Shown here in pieces: positions 16,463 through 26,270 of a stretch of 64,000 bases of DNA. Positions within the stretch are counted from its first letter, which is position 1. Each line of letters opens with the position of its first letter. Both the position numbers and the translations under genes were made by a program. The notes beneath the pieces are model-generated. The model was not told the DNA's origin, searched no databases, and worked only from the letters and a program-made list of their open reading frames with translations. The DNA is taken from contig CAMENZ010000001.1 of NCBI GenBank assembly GCA_945928865.1, positions 1 through 64,000 on the forward strand, given 5' to 3'. Origin of the DNA: an uncultured Clostridia bacterium (GTDB lineage Bacteria; Bacillota; Clostridia; Peptostreptococcales; Anaerovoracaceae).

Positions 16463-19354
16463 ATGGCAGAAACCAAAATTGTTAAAGCCACCACTAAAAA
16501 GCAGGATGCTGCACATAGTGATGAACCAAAAGTAACTGTTAAAGCGGCAGTTTTACCTCAGAAAAAGCAGGAAGCAAAACCTGTAACCACTAAGGTAGAG
16601 AGTGATGCTGCAGTGAGAATAGGAAGAAAATTGCCACCTGGGAAGCCGGTTGTGAGCAAGGAAGTAGAAAATAGAAGTAGTAGAATTCCGGCAGGTGCTA
16701 CTATTGTGCCTAAGGAAGTGTCAAATACTCCTGTAGAAGAAGTGAAGGCAGAAGTTAAGGTTGAAAAGCCGGTTAGGACAGAGGTCAAAGCTGAAAAGAT
16801 GGAAAAACCGGAAGTTAAGGCTGAGCCTAAGGTAGAAAAGGTTGTAGAACCTAAGGCTGAAGTTAAGACAGAACCTAAAGCAGAAGCAGCAGAAAGACCG
16901 TCAGTGAAAACGGAAGGTGAAAAAGCACCTAGAACTGAGAGAAGCGATAGACCAAGAAATAACGATAGAGGCGATAAAAACGACAGAGGATATAGAAATG
17001 ACAGAGATAATCGTCAGGGAAGCTCCGGTCATGAAAACAATCGTCAAGGTGGTTATAATCGTGATGGCAACCGTGATGGTAATCGTGAAAACAGAGGCGG
17101 TTATAATAGAGATGGTCAAAATAGGAATGACAGACCTAATTATAATCGTGATGGACAGTCCAAAGATCGTCAGGGCGGTTACAATCGTGATAACAGAGAT
17201 AACAGACAGGGTGTACAAGGTGGTTATAACCGTGACAATAACCGTCAAGGTAGCTACAATCGTGACAGAGGTCAGGGTGGATATAATAGCTACAACAAGG
17301 ATAAGGATGCAGATGAAGTTCGTCAGTCCAAGCCACGCCAGCAGAAATCTTCAAGCGGAGCTAGTGGCTTAAATCGCTTAGAAACTAAGCATAATCAAAA
17401 GGACCCTAAGAGAATGCATGCTGATAAGGAAAGAGATAAATTCTCCAAATTAGAAGGCGGTTCAAAGCAGGGTTCAGGCAAGAAGAACAAAGAAAAGATT
17501 CAGCAGCGTTCTTTAGAAAAGGCAACTAAACCTAAGAAACATAGTCAGTATAAGACACAGGTGGAAGAAGTTGAAGAGGATATTTTAGATGAAATGCCGG
17601 CAGGAACCGTTGCTATTACAGTACCTATTACTGTAGGCGGATTTTGTGAACAGGCTGATATTTCCATAAATACAGTTATTATGACTCTTATGAAAATGGG
17701 AATTATGGCAAATATTAACCAAAGTTTAGATGGAGATACAGTGGAAGTTTTAGCAGCTGAACTGGGCATTTCTGTTGTAATTGCGAAGGTAGAAGAAGAC
17801 GAAGAGGAAATTGGAATTGAAAGATTTGAAGACAGAGAAGAAGATCTTAAACCAAGAGCTCCATTTGTAACCGTAATGGGTCACGTAGACCATGGTAAAA
17901 CTTCACTTCTAGATGCTATCAGAGCTACTAATGTGGTTACAGGTGAAGCAGGTGGAATTACTCAGCATATCGGTGCATCAGAAGTAAATATTAATGGAAA
18001 TAAAATTGTGTTCTTAGATACACCCGGACATGAAGCCTTTACTGCTATGAGAGCTAGAGGTGCCCATGTTACAGATATTGCAGTTTTAGTAGTAGCTGCG
18101 GACGATGGTGTAATGCCTCAGACTATTGAATCTATAAGTCATGCAAAGGCAGCAGGCGTACCTATTATAGTAGCTATAAATAAGATGGATAAGCCATCTG
18201 CTAATCCGGATAGAGTTAAGCAGGAGCTAACAGAACATGATATTTTAGTAGAAGATTGGGGTGGAGATACTATCGCTGTGCCGGTTTCTGCAAAGAGCGG
18301 TGACGGAATTAAGAACCTGTTAGAAATGATTCTTTTACAGGCAGAAGTATTAGAGCTTAAGGCTAACCCTAATAGAATGGCGATGGGTTCTGTAATAGAA
18401 GCTCGTTTAGATAAGAATAAGGGTCCGGTAGCTACTTTACTAGTAACTAATGGAACCTTAAAGAGCGGGGCATCAGTAGTAGTAGGAAATTGTTACGGTA
18501 GAATTCGTCTTATGACTAACTATAAGGGGGATACTATTAAGAAGGCAGGTCCTGCAACAGCTGTGGAAATCTTAGGTTTAGATGATGTACCTGAAGCAGG
18601 TGATGAATTCAATGCAGTTCAGGAAGATAAGATTGCTAGAGAAATCGCTGAAAATCGTAAACAAAAACTTCGTGAGGAAGTTTTAGCCAGAAATGCTTCC
18701 AGCTCTTTAGAGCAGTTATTTAGCCAGATTCAAGAAGGCGAAGTCAAGGATCTTAATCTTATTATTAAGGGCGATGTAGCAGGTTCTATTGGAGCTATCG
18801 TTGCTTCCCTTGAAAAACTAAATAATGAAAATGTCCGTGTTAAAATTGTCCATACAGGAGTAGGTACTATTACAGAGTCTGATGTTATGTTAGCTTCTAC
18901 AACCGGTTCTATAATTATCGGTTTCAATGTAAGACCTACAACTGCTGTTCAAACTTATGCGGATAGAGAAAATGTTCAGCTTAGACTTTATAGAGTTATT
19001 TATAATATCATAAATGATATTGAGGATGCTATGAAGGGTATGTTGGATCCTGAATATAAGGAAGAAGTATTAGGAAAGGTTGAAGTTCGTGATACTTTCA
19101 AGGTTCCTAATGTAGGTGTTATTGCAGGAGCCTATGTTCAGGAAGGTAAGGTAATTAGAAATGCAGAAGTTCGTTTAGTTCGTGATGGAATTATAATTCA
19201 TGAAGGCAAAATTTCTTCTCTTAAGAGATATAAAGATGATGCCAAAGAAGTAAATCAGGGCTACGAATGTGGTATAGGCATTGAAAATTACAATGATCTT
19301 AAGGTGGGAGATACTATCGAATGCTTCCACATGGTAGAAGTAAAAGCAAAATAA
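16463..19354 (+). CDS. infB: translation initiation factor IF-2 with Asn/Arg/Gly-rich N-terminal region
   Basis: IF-2 is the GTPase that places initiator fMet-tRNA on the 30S subunit. The 963 residues start at ATG 16463 behind AAAGGAGGG. Residues 1-130 are Lys/Glu/Val/Pro-rich, and residues about 160-290 form a low-complexity region built from NRDG, NRDN and RQGGYNRD units. The conserved core follows: an IF2_N helix domain, then the G domain with GHVDHGKT at about 473-480, DTPGH and NKMD, and domains II to IV ([13 protein letters not shown] near the C-terminus). The repeat region lies in an accepted variable part of IF-2, but its composition is unusual. Confidence 0.96.
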   Translation: MAETKIVKATTKKQDAAHSDEPKVTVKAAVLPQKKQEAKPVTTKVESDAAVRIGRKLPPGKPVVSKEVENRSSRIPAGATIVPKEVSNTPVEEVKAEVKVEKPVRTEVKAEKMEKPEVKAEPKVEKVVEPKAEVKTEPKAEAAERPSVKTEGEKAPRTERSDRPRNNDRGDKNDRGYRNDRDNRQGSSGHENNRQGGYNRDGNRDGNRENRGGYNRDGQNRNDRPNYNRDGQSKDRQGGYNRDNRDNRQGVQGGYNRDNNRQGSYNRDRGQGGYNSYNKDKDADEVRQSKPRQQKSSSGASGLNRLETKHNQKDPKRMHADKERDKFSKLEGGSKQGSGKKNKEKIQQRSLEKATKPKKHSQYKTQVEEVEEDILDEMPAGTVAITVPITVGGFCEQADISINTVIMTLMKMGIMANINQSLDGDTVEVLAAELGISVVIAKVEEDEEEIGIERFEDREEDLKPRAPFVTVMGHVDHGKTSLLDAIRATNVVTGEAGGITQHIGASEVNINGNKIVFLDTPGHEAFTAMRARGAHVTDIAVLVVAADDGVMPQTIESISHAKAAGVPIIVAINKMDKPSANPDRVKQELTEHDILVEDWGGDTIAVPVSAKSGDGIKNLLEMILLQAEVLELKANPNRMAMGSVIEARLDKNKGPVATLLVTNGTLKSGASVVVGNCYGRIRLMTNYKGDTIKKAGPATAVEILGLDDVPEAGDEFNAVQEDKIAREIAENRKQKLREEVLARNASSSLEQLFSQIQEGEVKDLNLIIKGDVAGSIGAIVASLEKLNNENVRVKIVHTGVGTITESDVMLASTTGSIIIGFNVRPTTAVQTYADRENVQLRLYRVIYNIINDIEDAMKGMLDPEYKEEVLGKVEVRDTFKVPNVGVIAGAYVQEGKVIRNAEVRLVRDGIIIHEGKISSLKRYKDDAKEVNQGYECGIGIENYNDLKVGDTIECFHMVEVKAK

Positions 19355-19435
19355 TTTAATAAGGCTTAGGGAGGTGGATTTTGTAATACGGCAAAATCTG
19401 CCTTCTCAAACTTTATGGCTATAGAAAGGAATTTT

Positions 19436-19852
19436 ATGGGCAAAAATCATAGACCTGACCGTTTAGGCGGTGAAATTAGAAAACTAATTGGAGAAATGCT
19501 TATAAATGGGGTTAAAGACCCGCGCCTTACAGGACAGATGGTGAGTATTTCAGGTGTTGATGTTACTAATGATGGTAGTTATGCCTATTGTTATGTAAAT
19601 GTATTCTTGACTTCTAAGGATGAGGAAGAGAATAAGCTGGTAAAAGAGCAGGTAATAAGTGGGCTAAATTCTTGCAAAGGTCTTTTTAAGAAAGAACTTT
19701 CAAAGGTGGTTAAAATTCGCCGTTTACCTGAATTGATTTTTAAGATAGATGAAGCTGCGGAATATGGCCAGCATATAGATGAAATCTTAGCCGGCATAGA
19801 TTTTGATTCTTATCATGCAGTTGATCCTAATGAGGAAAAAGAAGATGAATAA
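19436..19852 (+). CDS. rbfA: ribosome-binding factor A
   Basis: RbfA is a KH-fold protein that binds 16S rRNA and helps 30S maturation. The 138 residues contain the family signature (RRLPELIFKIDEAAEYGQHI) and DPRLTGQMVSISGVDVTND. I chose ATG 19436 because AGAAAGGA lies 5 bases upstream; an in-frame ATG at 19415 has no SD. The acidic C-terminal tail (DPNEEKEDE) overlaps the start of nrnA. Confidence 0.94.
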   Translation: MGKNHRPDRLGGEIRKLIGEMLINGVKDPRLTGQMVSISGVDVTNDGSYAYCYVNVFLTSKDEEENKLVKEQVISGLNSCKGLFKKELSKVVKIRRLPELIFKIDEAAEYGQHIDEILAGIDFDSYHAVDPNEEKEDE

Positions 19853-20897
19853 TACTTTTCAGGAAATAGGTAGAGCGTTAAACGGTGGGAAGAATATTTT
19901 ACTTTTTCCACATATCAATGCAGATGGTGATGCAATCGGTTCTTGTGTGGCTATTTGTAAGGCTTTAAGGGTTATCGGCAAGAAAGCCTATATACTTTTA
20001 GAAGAAGAGTTACCTGAAAATTTAAGATTTTTAGATGATGTAGGGTTAGATACTACCGGGGAAGTTTATACTACCTATGAAAAGGATATTTTCAAGGGTA
20101 AGGACTATATTTCCATGTGTATAGACTGCGGAGACTTAGGGCGTTTTCCGGAAAGAAGTGAAGTCTTTAAGGGTGGTAAGCTCAAAATCTGCTTAGATCA
20201 TCATGCTAGTAGTCAGCCTGTATGGGATTTAAATTATATCGATTCAAAGGCTGCAGCTACAGGTGTATTGGCTTTTAAATTATTAAAAGAATTCGGTTTA
20301 GGCGTTAACTTAGAGGATAATTTTAATTCTGATAGAATACTTTTAGGACAGGATGATGAAATTGGTAAGGCTATATTTGTTGCAATTACTACAGATACGG
20401 GTAATTTTCAGTATAGTAATACTAATCAGGATTGTCATAAGATTATGGCGGAAATTTACTCTTGGGGAACTGAACTTTCAGAAGTTAGCAATGCTATATA
20501 TCAGAGTATCAGAATGGAAAAGTTTTTAGTAACAAATGAAGCTTTGGGTTCTTGTAAGATAATTAGTTCCGATAATACAAAATATAAAGGAGCTATAGCT
20601 TATTTGTCTAAGGAAACTCAGGAAAAGATAGGGAGTAAACCATCCGAAACAGATGATGTTATAGATTATCTTAGGTCTATAAAGGATGTAGAATATGCAG
20701 CCTTTTTAAAGGAAAAAGAACCTTCTGTTATCAGAGTTTCTTTTAGAGCAAAATCTAAGGGTAATGTGGTAGAAATAGCTAAAAAATATGAGGGTGGTGG
20801 TCATATTAAGGCCGCAGGATGTACCTTATATATGAGTTTAGAAGAAGCTGTAAAGATTATAACTAAAGATATAGAGGAAGCACTTAAAAATATATGA
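19845..20897 (+). CDS. nrnA: DHH/DHHA1 phosphoesterase, nanoRNase/pAp phosphatase NrnA type
   Basis: NrnA degrades short oligoribonucleotides and dephosphorylates pAp. The 350 residues have the DHH-family metal motifs in order: HINADGDAIGS, CIDCGDLGR, CLDHHAS (the DHH motif) and TTDTGNFQYSNT, and the DHHA1 domain end GGGHIKAAGC. The ATG at 19845 overlaps the rbfA stop by 8 bases and the next gene overlaps by 4, so translation in this operon appears coupled. Confidence 0.94.
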   Translation: MNNTFQEIGRALNGGKNILLFPHINADGDAIGSCVAICKALRVIGKKAYILLEEELPENLRFLDDVGLDTTGEVYTTYEKDIFKGKDYISMCIDCGDLGRFPERSEVFKGGKLKICLDHHASSQPVWDLNYIDSKAAATGVLAFKLLKEFGLGVNLEDNFNSDRILLGQDDEIGKAIFVAITTDTGNFQYSNTNQDCHKIMAEIYSWGTELSEVSNAIYQSIRMEKFLVTNEALGSCKIISSDNTKYKGAIAYLSKETQEKIGSKPSETDDVIDYLRSIKDVEYAAFLKEKEPSVIRVSFRAKSKGNVVEIAKKYEGGGHIKAAGCTLYMSLEEAVKIITKDIEEALKNI

Positions 20898-22060
20898 AAG
20901 ATGGAATAATCAATATAAATAAGCCTACCGGTATGACTTCTAATGATGTTATATATAAGATGCGAAAAATCTTAGGCATAAAAAAATTAGGACATACGGG
21001 TACTTTAGACCCTTTAGCTACGGGTGTTTTGCCGGTTTGTATAAATAAGGGTACTAGGGTAGCTGAATATATGGATATAGATTTCAAAGTCTATGTTTGC
21101 ACTATGATTTTAGGATTAGTGACAGATTCTCAAGATATTACAGGTAAAATAATAGCTTCTGCCTATAGACATGAGGACGATGAGGGGTTCTCAGAAACTA
21201 TAGATTTAGAGCTAAAAAAAGCTTTAGAGAGAATAGATGAAATAAAAATAAAGGATGCATTTGAACCTTTTAAGGGACTAATTGAGCAAGTTCCACCTAT
21301 GCATTCTGCTATTAAAATCAATGGTAGAAAACTATATGATTATATTTATGGTGGCAATGAGGATGAGATAGCAGCGGCTAAAAAGAAAATCAAGGCAAGA
21401 CAGGTTTTTATAGAGAGTTTGGAGATTGAATCCATAGATCTGGATAAAGCTATGCCGGAAGTTACTTTTAGTGTAAAATGCTCAAAGGGAACTTATATAC
21501 GCACAATCTGTGAGGCTGTAGGAAATAGTCTAGGATGTGGAGCTACATTAAAGACTTTAGATAGGGTTGCCAGTGGAGTTTTTAATATTAAAAATAGTGT
21601 TACCTTGGATGAACTTTATAAGATAGCTATAGAAAATGGTATATTAGATGAAGAATTACATAGTATAGATAAGAAGTTTCATGAAGATATACCTGCTTGT
21701 TTTGAGAAGTATGTTGCTTCGGCGGATTTTGCACTGGAAAAATTTGGAGTAGTAATTGTAAATAGCGAAGTGGGCAGTAAGTTTTTGAACGGGTGGCATA
21801 TTTCATATAAGGAAGCTAGAATTGTCAGGGAATCTACTTATGAACCTCCGGTGGCTAGAGAGCTTTTGAGAGGGGCTAATCCCGACAGCGAAGAGTATAA
21901 TCAGGGCAGCTATGCAGGACTTAAGGTAAAACCCGAGTATCAAAGAGCTTACAAAATTTATATGGAAGATGGAGAAAATCTTCGATTTTTAGGAGTTGCC
22001 ATGTATTCGGATGTTTATAAAAAGTTAGTAGCGGATAAGGTTTTTCATAGAGGAGAATAG
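20894..22060 (+). CDS. truB: tRNA pseudouridine(55) synthase
   Basis: TruB makes pseudouridine 55 in the T-loop of tRNAs. The catalytic Asp is in HTGTLDPLATGVL, and the KGTYIRT motif lies near residue 200. The 388-residue length is about 80 more than the usual bacterial TruB; the extra residues are at the C-terminus (from about 300), with no domain I recognise, though a PUA-like tail is a possibility. The ATG overlaps the nrnA stop by 4 bases (ATGA). Confidence 0.95.
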   Translation: MKDGIININKPTGMTSNDVIYKMRKILGIKKLGHTGTLDPLATGVLPVCINKGTRVAEYMDIDFKVYVCTMILGLVTDSQDITGKIIASAYRHEDDEGFSETIDLELKKALERIDEIKIKDAFEPFKGLIEQVPPMHSAIKINGRKLYDYIYGGNEDEIAAAKKKIKARQVFIESLEIESIDLDKAMPEVTFSVKCSKGTYIRTICEAVGNSLGCGATLKTLDRVASGVFNIKNSVTLDELYKIAIENGILDEELHSIDKKFHEDIPACFEKYVASADFALEKFGVVIVNSEVGSKFLNGWHISYKEARIVRESTYEPPVARELLRGANPDSEEYNQGSYAGLKVKPEYQRAYKIYMEDGENLRFLGVAMYSDVYKKLVADKVFHRGE

Positions 22061-22061
22061 A

Positions 22062-22985
22062 GTGGAAGTTTTTAATAATCTAGACGATATAAAGAATATA
22101 AAACCTACAGCTTTGGCTCTTGGGAATTTTGATGGAGTACATTTAGGACATCAAACTTTGATAAAGCAAGCTGTTTCTAAGGCGGAGGAACTTTGGCTAA
22201 AAAGTGGAGTTTTTACTTTTAGTAATCATCCAAAAAACTTAATACCTAATGGTAAAGCTGTTAAGAACATAATTTACGAAGATGAGAAATTGGCTCTGCT
22301 AGAAGAGTTAGGTGTGGATTATGTTTTTAATATCCCTTTCACTTCTGAAATTATGACCATGAGTCCGGAAGATTATGTAAAAAAACTTTTAGTTGATAAA
22401 TTTAATTGTAAAGAGGTTTTCTGTGGCTTTAATTATAGGTTTGGATATAAGGCAAAGGGTGGCGGCAGATACTTAAAAGAGCTAGGGGAAAATTTAGGTT
22501 TTAATGTTACCCAAATTCCGCCGGTAACTGTAGGTGGTGATGTTGTGTCAAGTACCCTTATTAGAAGTATTATTAAGTCAGGAGATATAGAAGACTGTGC
22601 CGCTTATTTAGGCAGACCCTATGATATAGGTGGAGTAGTGGTGGTTGGAAATCGTTTAGGTAAGACTATAGGATTCCCAACTTCAAATATTACTATAGAT
22701 GAAAATATGGTTACTCCACCTAACGGAGTATATATTACTTATTGCATATATAATGGTAAGAGATATCCAAGTATAACTAATGTTGGAGTTAAACCTACCA
22801 TAGGAACCTTTGCAAAAAATATGGAAACTCATATCTTTAATTTTGATAAGGAATTATATGGCAGCTTTATTAAAATTGAATTTGTAAAGAGAACTAGACC
22901 TGAGGTTAAGTTTAACTCTAAAGAAGAACTGGCAGCCCAGATTGGGAAGGATTGTGAAATGGCAAAGGCTTTTCACGGGATATAA
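22062..22985 (+). CDS. ribF: bifunctional riboflavin kinase/FAD synthetase
   Basis: RibF converts riboflavin to FMN and then FAD. The N-terminal adenylyltransferase domain carries LGNFDGVHLGHQ (residues about 20-31) and the late SSTLIRSII motif; the C-terminal kinase domain carries GKTIGFPTSNI with the conserved PTxN. The 307-residue length is normal. The start is GTG 22062, one base after truB, behind AGAGGAGAA within truB. It is the last gene of the rimP operon, as a fresh promoter follows. Confidence 0.96.
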   Translation: MEVFNNLDDIKNIKPTALALGNFDGVHLGHQTLIKQAVSKAEELWLKSGVFTFSNHPKNLIPNGKAVKNIIYEDEKLALLEELGVDYVFNIPFTSEIMTMSPEDYVKKLLVDKFNCKEVFCGFNYRFGYKAKGGGRYLKELGENLGFNVTQIPPVTVGGDVVSSTLIRSIIKSGDIEDCAAYLGRPYDIGGVVVVGNRLGKTIGFPTSNITIDENMVTPPNGVYITYCIYNGKRYPSITNVGVKPTIGTFAKNMETHIFNFDKELYGSFIKIEFVKRTRPEVKFNSKEELAAQIGKDCEMAKAFHGI

Positions 22986-22999
22986 TAAAATAAATTCAG

Positions 23000-23028
23000 T
23001 TGACAAACACTTATATAAATGTTAATAT
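23000..23028 (+). promoter_or_regulatory. sigma-A type promoter of rpsO
   Basis: TTGACA at 23000-23005 and TAATAT at 23023-23028 are exactly 17 bases apart, 14 bases after ribF. Transcription should start near 23035, giving a leader of about 80 bases. Confidence 0.88.
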
Positions 23029-23034
23029 TAGATG

Positions 23035-23104
23035 TTGAAATTTACCTTTAGCTTGGTTTAGCGAAACTCCAACGCAAAGCTCAGCAGAGGTGTATAAGAA
23101 AAGG
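23035..23104 (+). promoter_or_regulatory. S15 (rpsO) mRNA leader, possible autoregulatory structure
   Basis: The leader contains TTAGCTTGGTTTAGCGAAAC and a matching AAAGCT further on: AGCTT pairs with AAGCT-type bases around an inner GTTT-AGCG-AAAC hairpin. Structured rpsO leaders that bind S15 are known in several bacterial groups. This one looks similar in place and size, but I cannot confirm the class. Confidence 0.5.
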
Positions 23105-23113
23105 AGAAAAAAT

Positions 23114-23380
23114 ATGATTACTAAAGAAATTAAAGAACAGATTGTAAAAGAGTACCAGTTAAAAGAAGGCGATACAGGTTCCCCAGAGGTTCAGGTTGCT
23201 ATTTTAACTTACAGAATCAACGATTTAAATGAACATCTTAAGGTTCATAAGAAAGACCACCATTCAAGAAGAGGTCTTCTTAAGATGGTTGGACAGAGAA
23301 GAAATATGCTTGCTTATTTAAAGGAAAATGACGTAGAAAGATACAGAAATCTTATCGCACGCCTTGGATTAAGAAAGTAA
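23114..23380 (+). CDS. rpsO: 30S ribosomal protein S15
   Basis: S15 binds the central domain of 16S rRNA. The 88 residues show [24 protein letters not shown] and [20 protein letters not shown], the family signature. ATG 23114 follows AAAGGAG; an upstream in-frame ATG at 23090 is rejected since S15 starts with MITKE-type residues. It has its own promoter and sits ahead of pnp, a classical pairing. Confidence 0.98.
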   Translation: MITKEIKEQIVKEYQLKEGDTGSPEVQVAILTYRINDLNEHLKVHKKDHHSRRGLLKMVGQRRNMLAYLKENDVERYRNLIARLGLRK

Positions 23381-23393
23381 GAATTTGTTTTTT

Positions 23394-23425
23394 AGCGGGG
23401 TTTTATATAGCCCCGCTTTAGTTTA
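23394..23425 (+). terminator. stem-loop between rpsO and pnp
   Basis: AGCGGGG and CCCCGCT form a 7-bp GC-rich stem, followed by TTAGTTTAG. It may be a partial terminator or, as in E. coli rpsO-pnp, a processing site in the joint mRNA. Confidence 0.7.
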
Positions 23426-23456
23426 GTTAAGAATGCATTTACAGGAGGTAGTTGTA

Positions 23457-25574
23457 ATGCCAAGATTTACAGATTATAGGACATTTAGATATCCATTAGG
23501 AGGAAGACTTCTTCAGATGGAAATCGGTAAGGTTTGCGAACAGGCAAACGGACAGGTTTGGGTTCAGTATGGAGATACAGTAGTTAATGTTACTGTATGT
23601 TGTTCTAAGGAACCGAAGGAAGGTATTGATTTCTTCCCACTTTCAGTGGATTTTGAGGAAAGAATGTATTCCGTTGGTAAGATTCCGGGGGGCTTCATTA
23701 AGAGAGAAGGAAGACCATCAGAACATGCTATTTTAACTTCCCGACTTATAGATAGACCAATTAGACCACTTTTCCCTAAGGGATTTTATAATGATGTAGT
23801 TGTAGTAGCTACTTGTATGTCAGTGGATCCTGATTGTTCACCGGAAATTGCTGCAATGATAGGTTCTTCTGTAGCTATTGCTACATCAGATATTCCATGG
23901 GAGGGTCCTACGGCAGCCGTTAAGGTTGGAAGAATTGATGGGCAATTCGTTATTAACCCAACTTTAGAGCAGAGAGAACTTTCTGATATAGAGGTTACTG
24001 TAGCAGGTACAAAGGAAGCTATCATGATGGTAGAAGCCGGTGCTAATGAAGTTCCTGAAATGGAAATGTTAGATGCCATACTTTTCGGTCATGAAGAAAT
24101 TAAAAGATTAGTAGAATTTATTGATCAGATTGTGGCAGAAGTTGGTAAGCCTAAGCAGGAAGTGGAGCTTTATAAGCCTTTAGCAGAAATTGAGGAAGCA
24201 GTTAGAGATTTTGCAATGCCTAAGATGAGAGAGGCTATCAGAACACCTGAGAAATTAGAAAGGTTAGATAATATGGATAAGGTGGAAGTGGAAACTAAAG
24301 AATATTTCGCTGAAATTTATCCTGAAGGAGCTAAGGATATAGACGCAGTTTTATATGCTATTACTAAGGAATCCGTTCGTTCTATGATTTTAGATGAAGG
24401 CATCAGACCTGATAATAGAAAGTTAGATGAAATAAGACCTATTTTCTGTGAAACAGGTTTACTTCCTAGAGTTCATGGTACAGGCTTATTTAAGCGTGGA
24501 CAAACACAGGTACTCTCTTCTTGTACTCTAGCACCTGCATCTGAAGCTCAGACTATTGATGGTATTACAGAACAAACTGAAAAGAGATATATTCATCACT
24601 ATAATTTCCCTGGATTTTCAACAGGTGAAGCAAAATCTCCGCGTTCACCGGGTCGTAGAGAAATCGGACACGGTGCATTAGCAGAGAGAGCTTTGGTTCC
24701 TGTTATTCCTACAGTAGAGGAGTTCCCTTATGCTATAAGAGTAGTTTCTGATGTTTTATCATCTAACGGTTCTACTTCTATGGGCTCAACTTGTGGTTCT
24801 TGTTTAGCACTTATGGATGCGGGAGTACCTCTTAAGAGACCTGTTTCCGGTATTGCTATGGGACTTATAGAGAGAGTGAAGGAAAATGGCGAATCTGAAT
24901 TTGCTATACTTTCCGATATTCAAGGAATGGAAGACTTCTTAGGTGATATGGACTTTAAGGTAACGGGAACGGAAGTTGGTGTAACTGCTATTCAGATGGA
25001 TATAAAGGTTCATGGTCTTTCCAGAGATATTTTAGAAAAAGCCCTTAATCAAGCAAAAGCAGGTAGAATGCACATTATGGAAAAGATGCTTGAAGAAATT
25101 CCTGCTCCAAGAGAAGATATGTCTAAATGGGCTCCAAGAGCTATTTCTATAAAGATTCATCCTGATAAGATTAGAATTGTAATCGGTAAGGGTGGAGAAA
25201 CTATAAACGGATTAGTGGATAAATATGATGTTAAGATAGATATATCTGACGAAGGTTTAGTTTCTATTTATGGTACAGATGCGGCTCTAACAGAAGCTTG
25301 TAGAAAAGAAATTGAAATTCTTACAAAAGATGTAGAAGTTGGCGAAATTTATGAAGGTAAGGTTACTAGAATTCTTTCAACTATGAAAGGTTCTGTAGGC
25401 GCTTTTGTGGAGATTTTACCGGGTAAAGAAGGTTTACTTCACATTTCAAAAATGGCAAAGGAAAGAGTTGAAAAGGTAGAGGATGTTATGAATATCGGTG
25501 ATGTTACCACTGTTAAGGTAGTAGAAATTGATAGCCAAGGCAGAATTAACCTTTCAAGAAAAGAATTGCTGTAA
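23457..25574 (+). CDS. pnp: polyribonucleotide nucleotidyltransferase (PNPase)
   Basis: PNPase degrades RNA 3' to 5' by phosphorolysis and can add tails. The 705 residues show two RNase PH domains (GGRLLQMEIGKVCEQANG at the start; GTGLFKRGQTQVLS and PRSPGRREIGHGALAERAL in the second), a KH domain (IVIGKGGETINGL) and a C-terminal S1 domain (VGEIYEGKVTRI to INLSRKELL). ATG 23457 follows CAGGAGGT; the in-frame ATG 24 bases upstream lies in the SD region and is rejected. Confidence 0.98.
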   Translation: MPRFTDYRTFRYPLGGRLLQMEIGKVCEQANGQVWVQYGDTVVNVTVCCSKEPKEGIDFFPLSVDFEERMYSVGKIPGGFIKREGRPSEHAILTSRLIDRPIRPLFPKGFYNDVVVVATCMSVDPDCSPEIAAMIGSSVAIATSDIPWEGPTAAVKVGRIDGQFVINPTLEQRELSDIEVTVAGTKEAIMMVEAGANEVPEMEMLDAILFGHEEIKRLVEFIDQIVAEVGKPKQEVELYKPLAEIEEAVRDFAMPKMREAIRTPEKLERLDNMDKVEVETKEYFAEIYPEGAKDIDAVLYAITKESVRSMILDEGIRPDNRKLDEIRPIFCETGLLPRVHGTGLFKRGQTQVLSSCTLAPASEAQTIDGITEQTEKRYIHHYNFPGFSTGEAKSPRSPGRREIGHGALAERALVPVIPTVEEFPYAIRVVSDVLSSNGSTSMGSTCGSCLALMDAGVPLKRPVSGIAMGLIERVKENGESEFAILSDIQGMEDFLGDMDFKVTGTEVGVTAIQMDIKVHGLSRDILEKALNQAKAGRMHIMEKMLEEIPAPREDMSKWAPRAISIKIHPDKIRIVIGKGGETINGLVDKYDVKIDISDEGLVSIYGTDAALTEACRKEIEILTKDVEVGEIYEGKVTRILSTMKGSVGAFVEILPGKEGLLHISKMAKERVEKVEDVMNIGDVTTVKVVEIDSQGRINLSRKELL

Positions 25575-25604
25575 ATCATTGTAAAGAATGCGTAAAAACT
25601 GTAT

Positions 25605-25632
25605 AAAAATGGCTCTTAGGAGCCATTTTTTA
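25605..25632 (+). terminator. pnp terminator
   Basis: AAAAATGGCTC and GAGCCATTTTT form a perfect stem with a TTAG loop, followed by a T run, 30 bases after pnp. Confidence 0.93.
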
Positions 25633-25660
25633 TTGACAAAAAATCTATATTTTATATAAT
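25633..25660 (+). promoter_or_regulatory. strong promoter of the prepilin gene
   Basis: TTGACA at 25633 and TATAAT at 25655 are 16 bases apart, a consensus sigma-A type promoter. It leaves a leader of about 100 bases before the ATG with no riboswitch class I recognise. Confidence 0.85.
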
Positions 25661-25767
25661 GAAGATACTTGATTTTACTTAAGTTACTTGTTTAGATATG
25701 GCTAAAAATGGCAACTCATGGGTAAATCTTAGTAAGGGAAATATCATTAAAGAGAAAGGAAATCAAT

Positions 25768-26196
25768 ATGAACAAGAAAAATAATAAAGGTTTTACACTT
25801 ATGGAAATGCTTATTGTGGTAGCACTTATTGCTATCTTAGTAGTTATTTCCATTCCTGTATTTACAGCTCAGTTAGAAAAAGCTAGAGAAGCTACAGACT
25901 TAGCAAATATGAGAGGTGCTAAGGCATTAGCAGTTGCATCTTATTTAGTAGGGGATGATTCCACATTTAAGGCTGGAACTACTTATGCGTATGATGCAGA
26001 AAATGGAAAATTTGTAGCAGCCACAGCAGAAGTTACGCCTTACGGAAAAGGCACTGCATCCGGCAAATATTCCAGCGCAGTAGCAGACCAAGTATTTTAT
26101 GTACAAGTGAGCACTTCCGGTGATGTTACAGCAGCATGGGCGGCTCCAAAGACTGCACTTCCAGCTTTAACTACATGGGATAAAGCTTATAAATAA
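25768..26196 (+). CDS. type IV pilin-like protein (prepilin)
   Basis: The 142 residues begin with a class III signal: a short basic leader ending in KG, then FTLMEMLIVVALIAILVVIS with Glu at position 5 of the mature form. Such proteins are cut and methylated by a prepilin peptidase and assemble through the hydrophobic helix into a pilus or pseudopilus. The C-terminal part is small and Ala/Thr-rich with no Cys pair. No pilB, pilC, pilD or pilT homolog is in this window, so the assembly genes must be elsewhere. It has its own strong promoter, an AAAGGAAA SD and its own terminator. Confidence 0.92.
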   Translation: MNKKNNKGFTLMEMLIVVALIAILVVISIPVFTAQLEKAREATDLANMRGAKALAVASYLVGDDSTFKAGTTYAYDAENGKFVAATAEVTPYGKGTASGKYSSAVADQVFYVQVSTSGDVTAAWAAPKTALPALTTWDKAYK

Positions 26197-26221
26197 TGTA
26201 ATCTAAGATACACAAAATAAA

Positions 26222-26246
26222 AAAAGGGGCTAAAAAAGCCTCTTTT
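26222..26246 (+). terminator. terminator of the prepilin gene
   Basis: AAAAGGGGCT pairs with AGCCTCTTTT around an A-rich loop (one G-T pair), ending in TTTTC, 25 bases after the stop codon. Confidence 0.88.
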
Positions 26247-26270
26247 CTATTTTAGTTAATGGATAGAAGT

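Noticed and set aside
16940..17330. CRISPR array
   Set aside because: The repeated units are short, in frame, of uneven length and code for NRDG/RQGGY; there are no unique spacers of constant size and no cas genes.
16901..17354. Antisense and shifted frames over the infB repeat region
   Set aside because: They are low-complexity mirror frames of the NRDG repeats (runs of Thr/Ile/Val or Tyr/His), without SD, inside a conserved gene.
19355..19435. Start-stop mini-frame behind the SD-like GGGAGGTGG before rbfA
   Set aside because: The only start there (TTG) is followed at once by TAA; no coding capacity, so it was not listed.
25661..25767. c-di-GMP (GEMM) riboswitch ahead of the prepilin gene
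   Set aside because: Pilin genes often have one, but the two conserved GEMM halves and the GNRA loop are not present in this leader.
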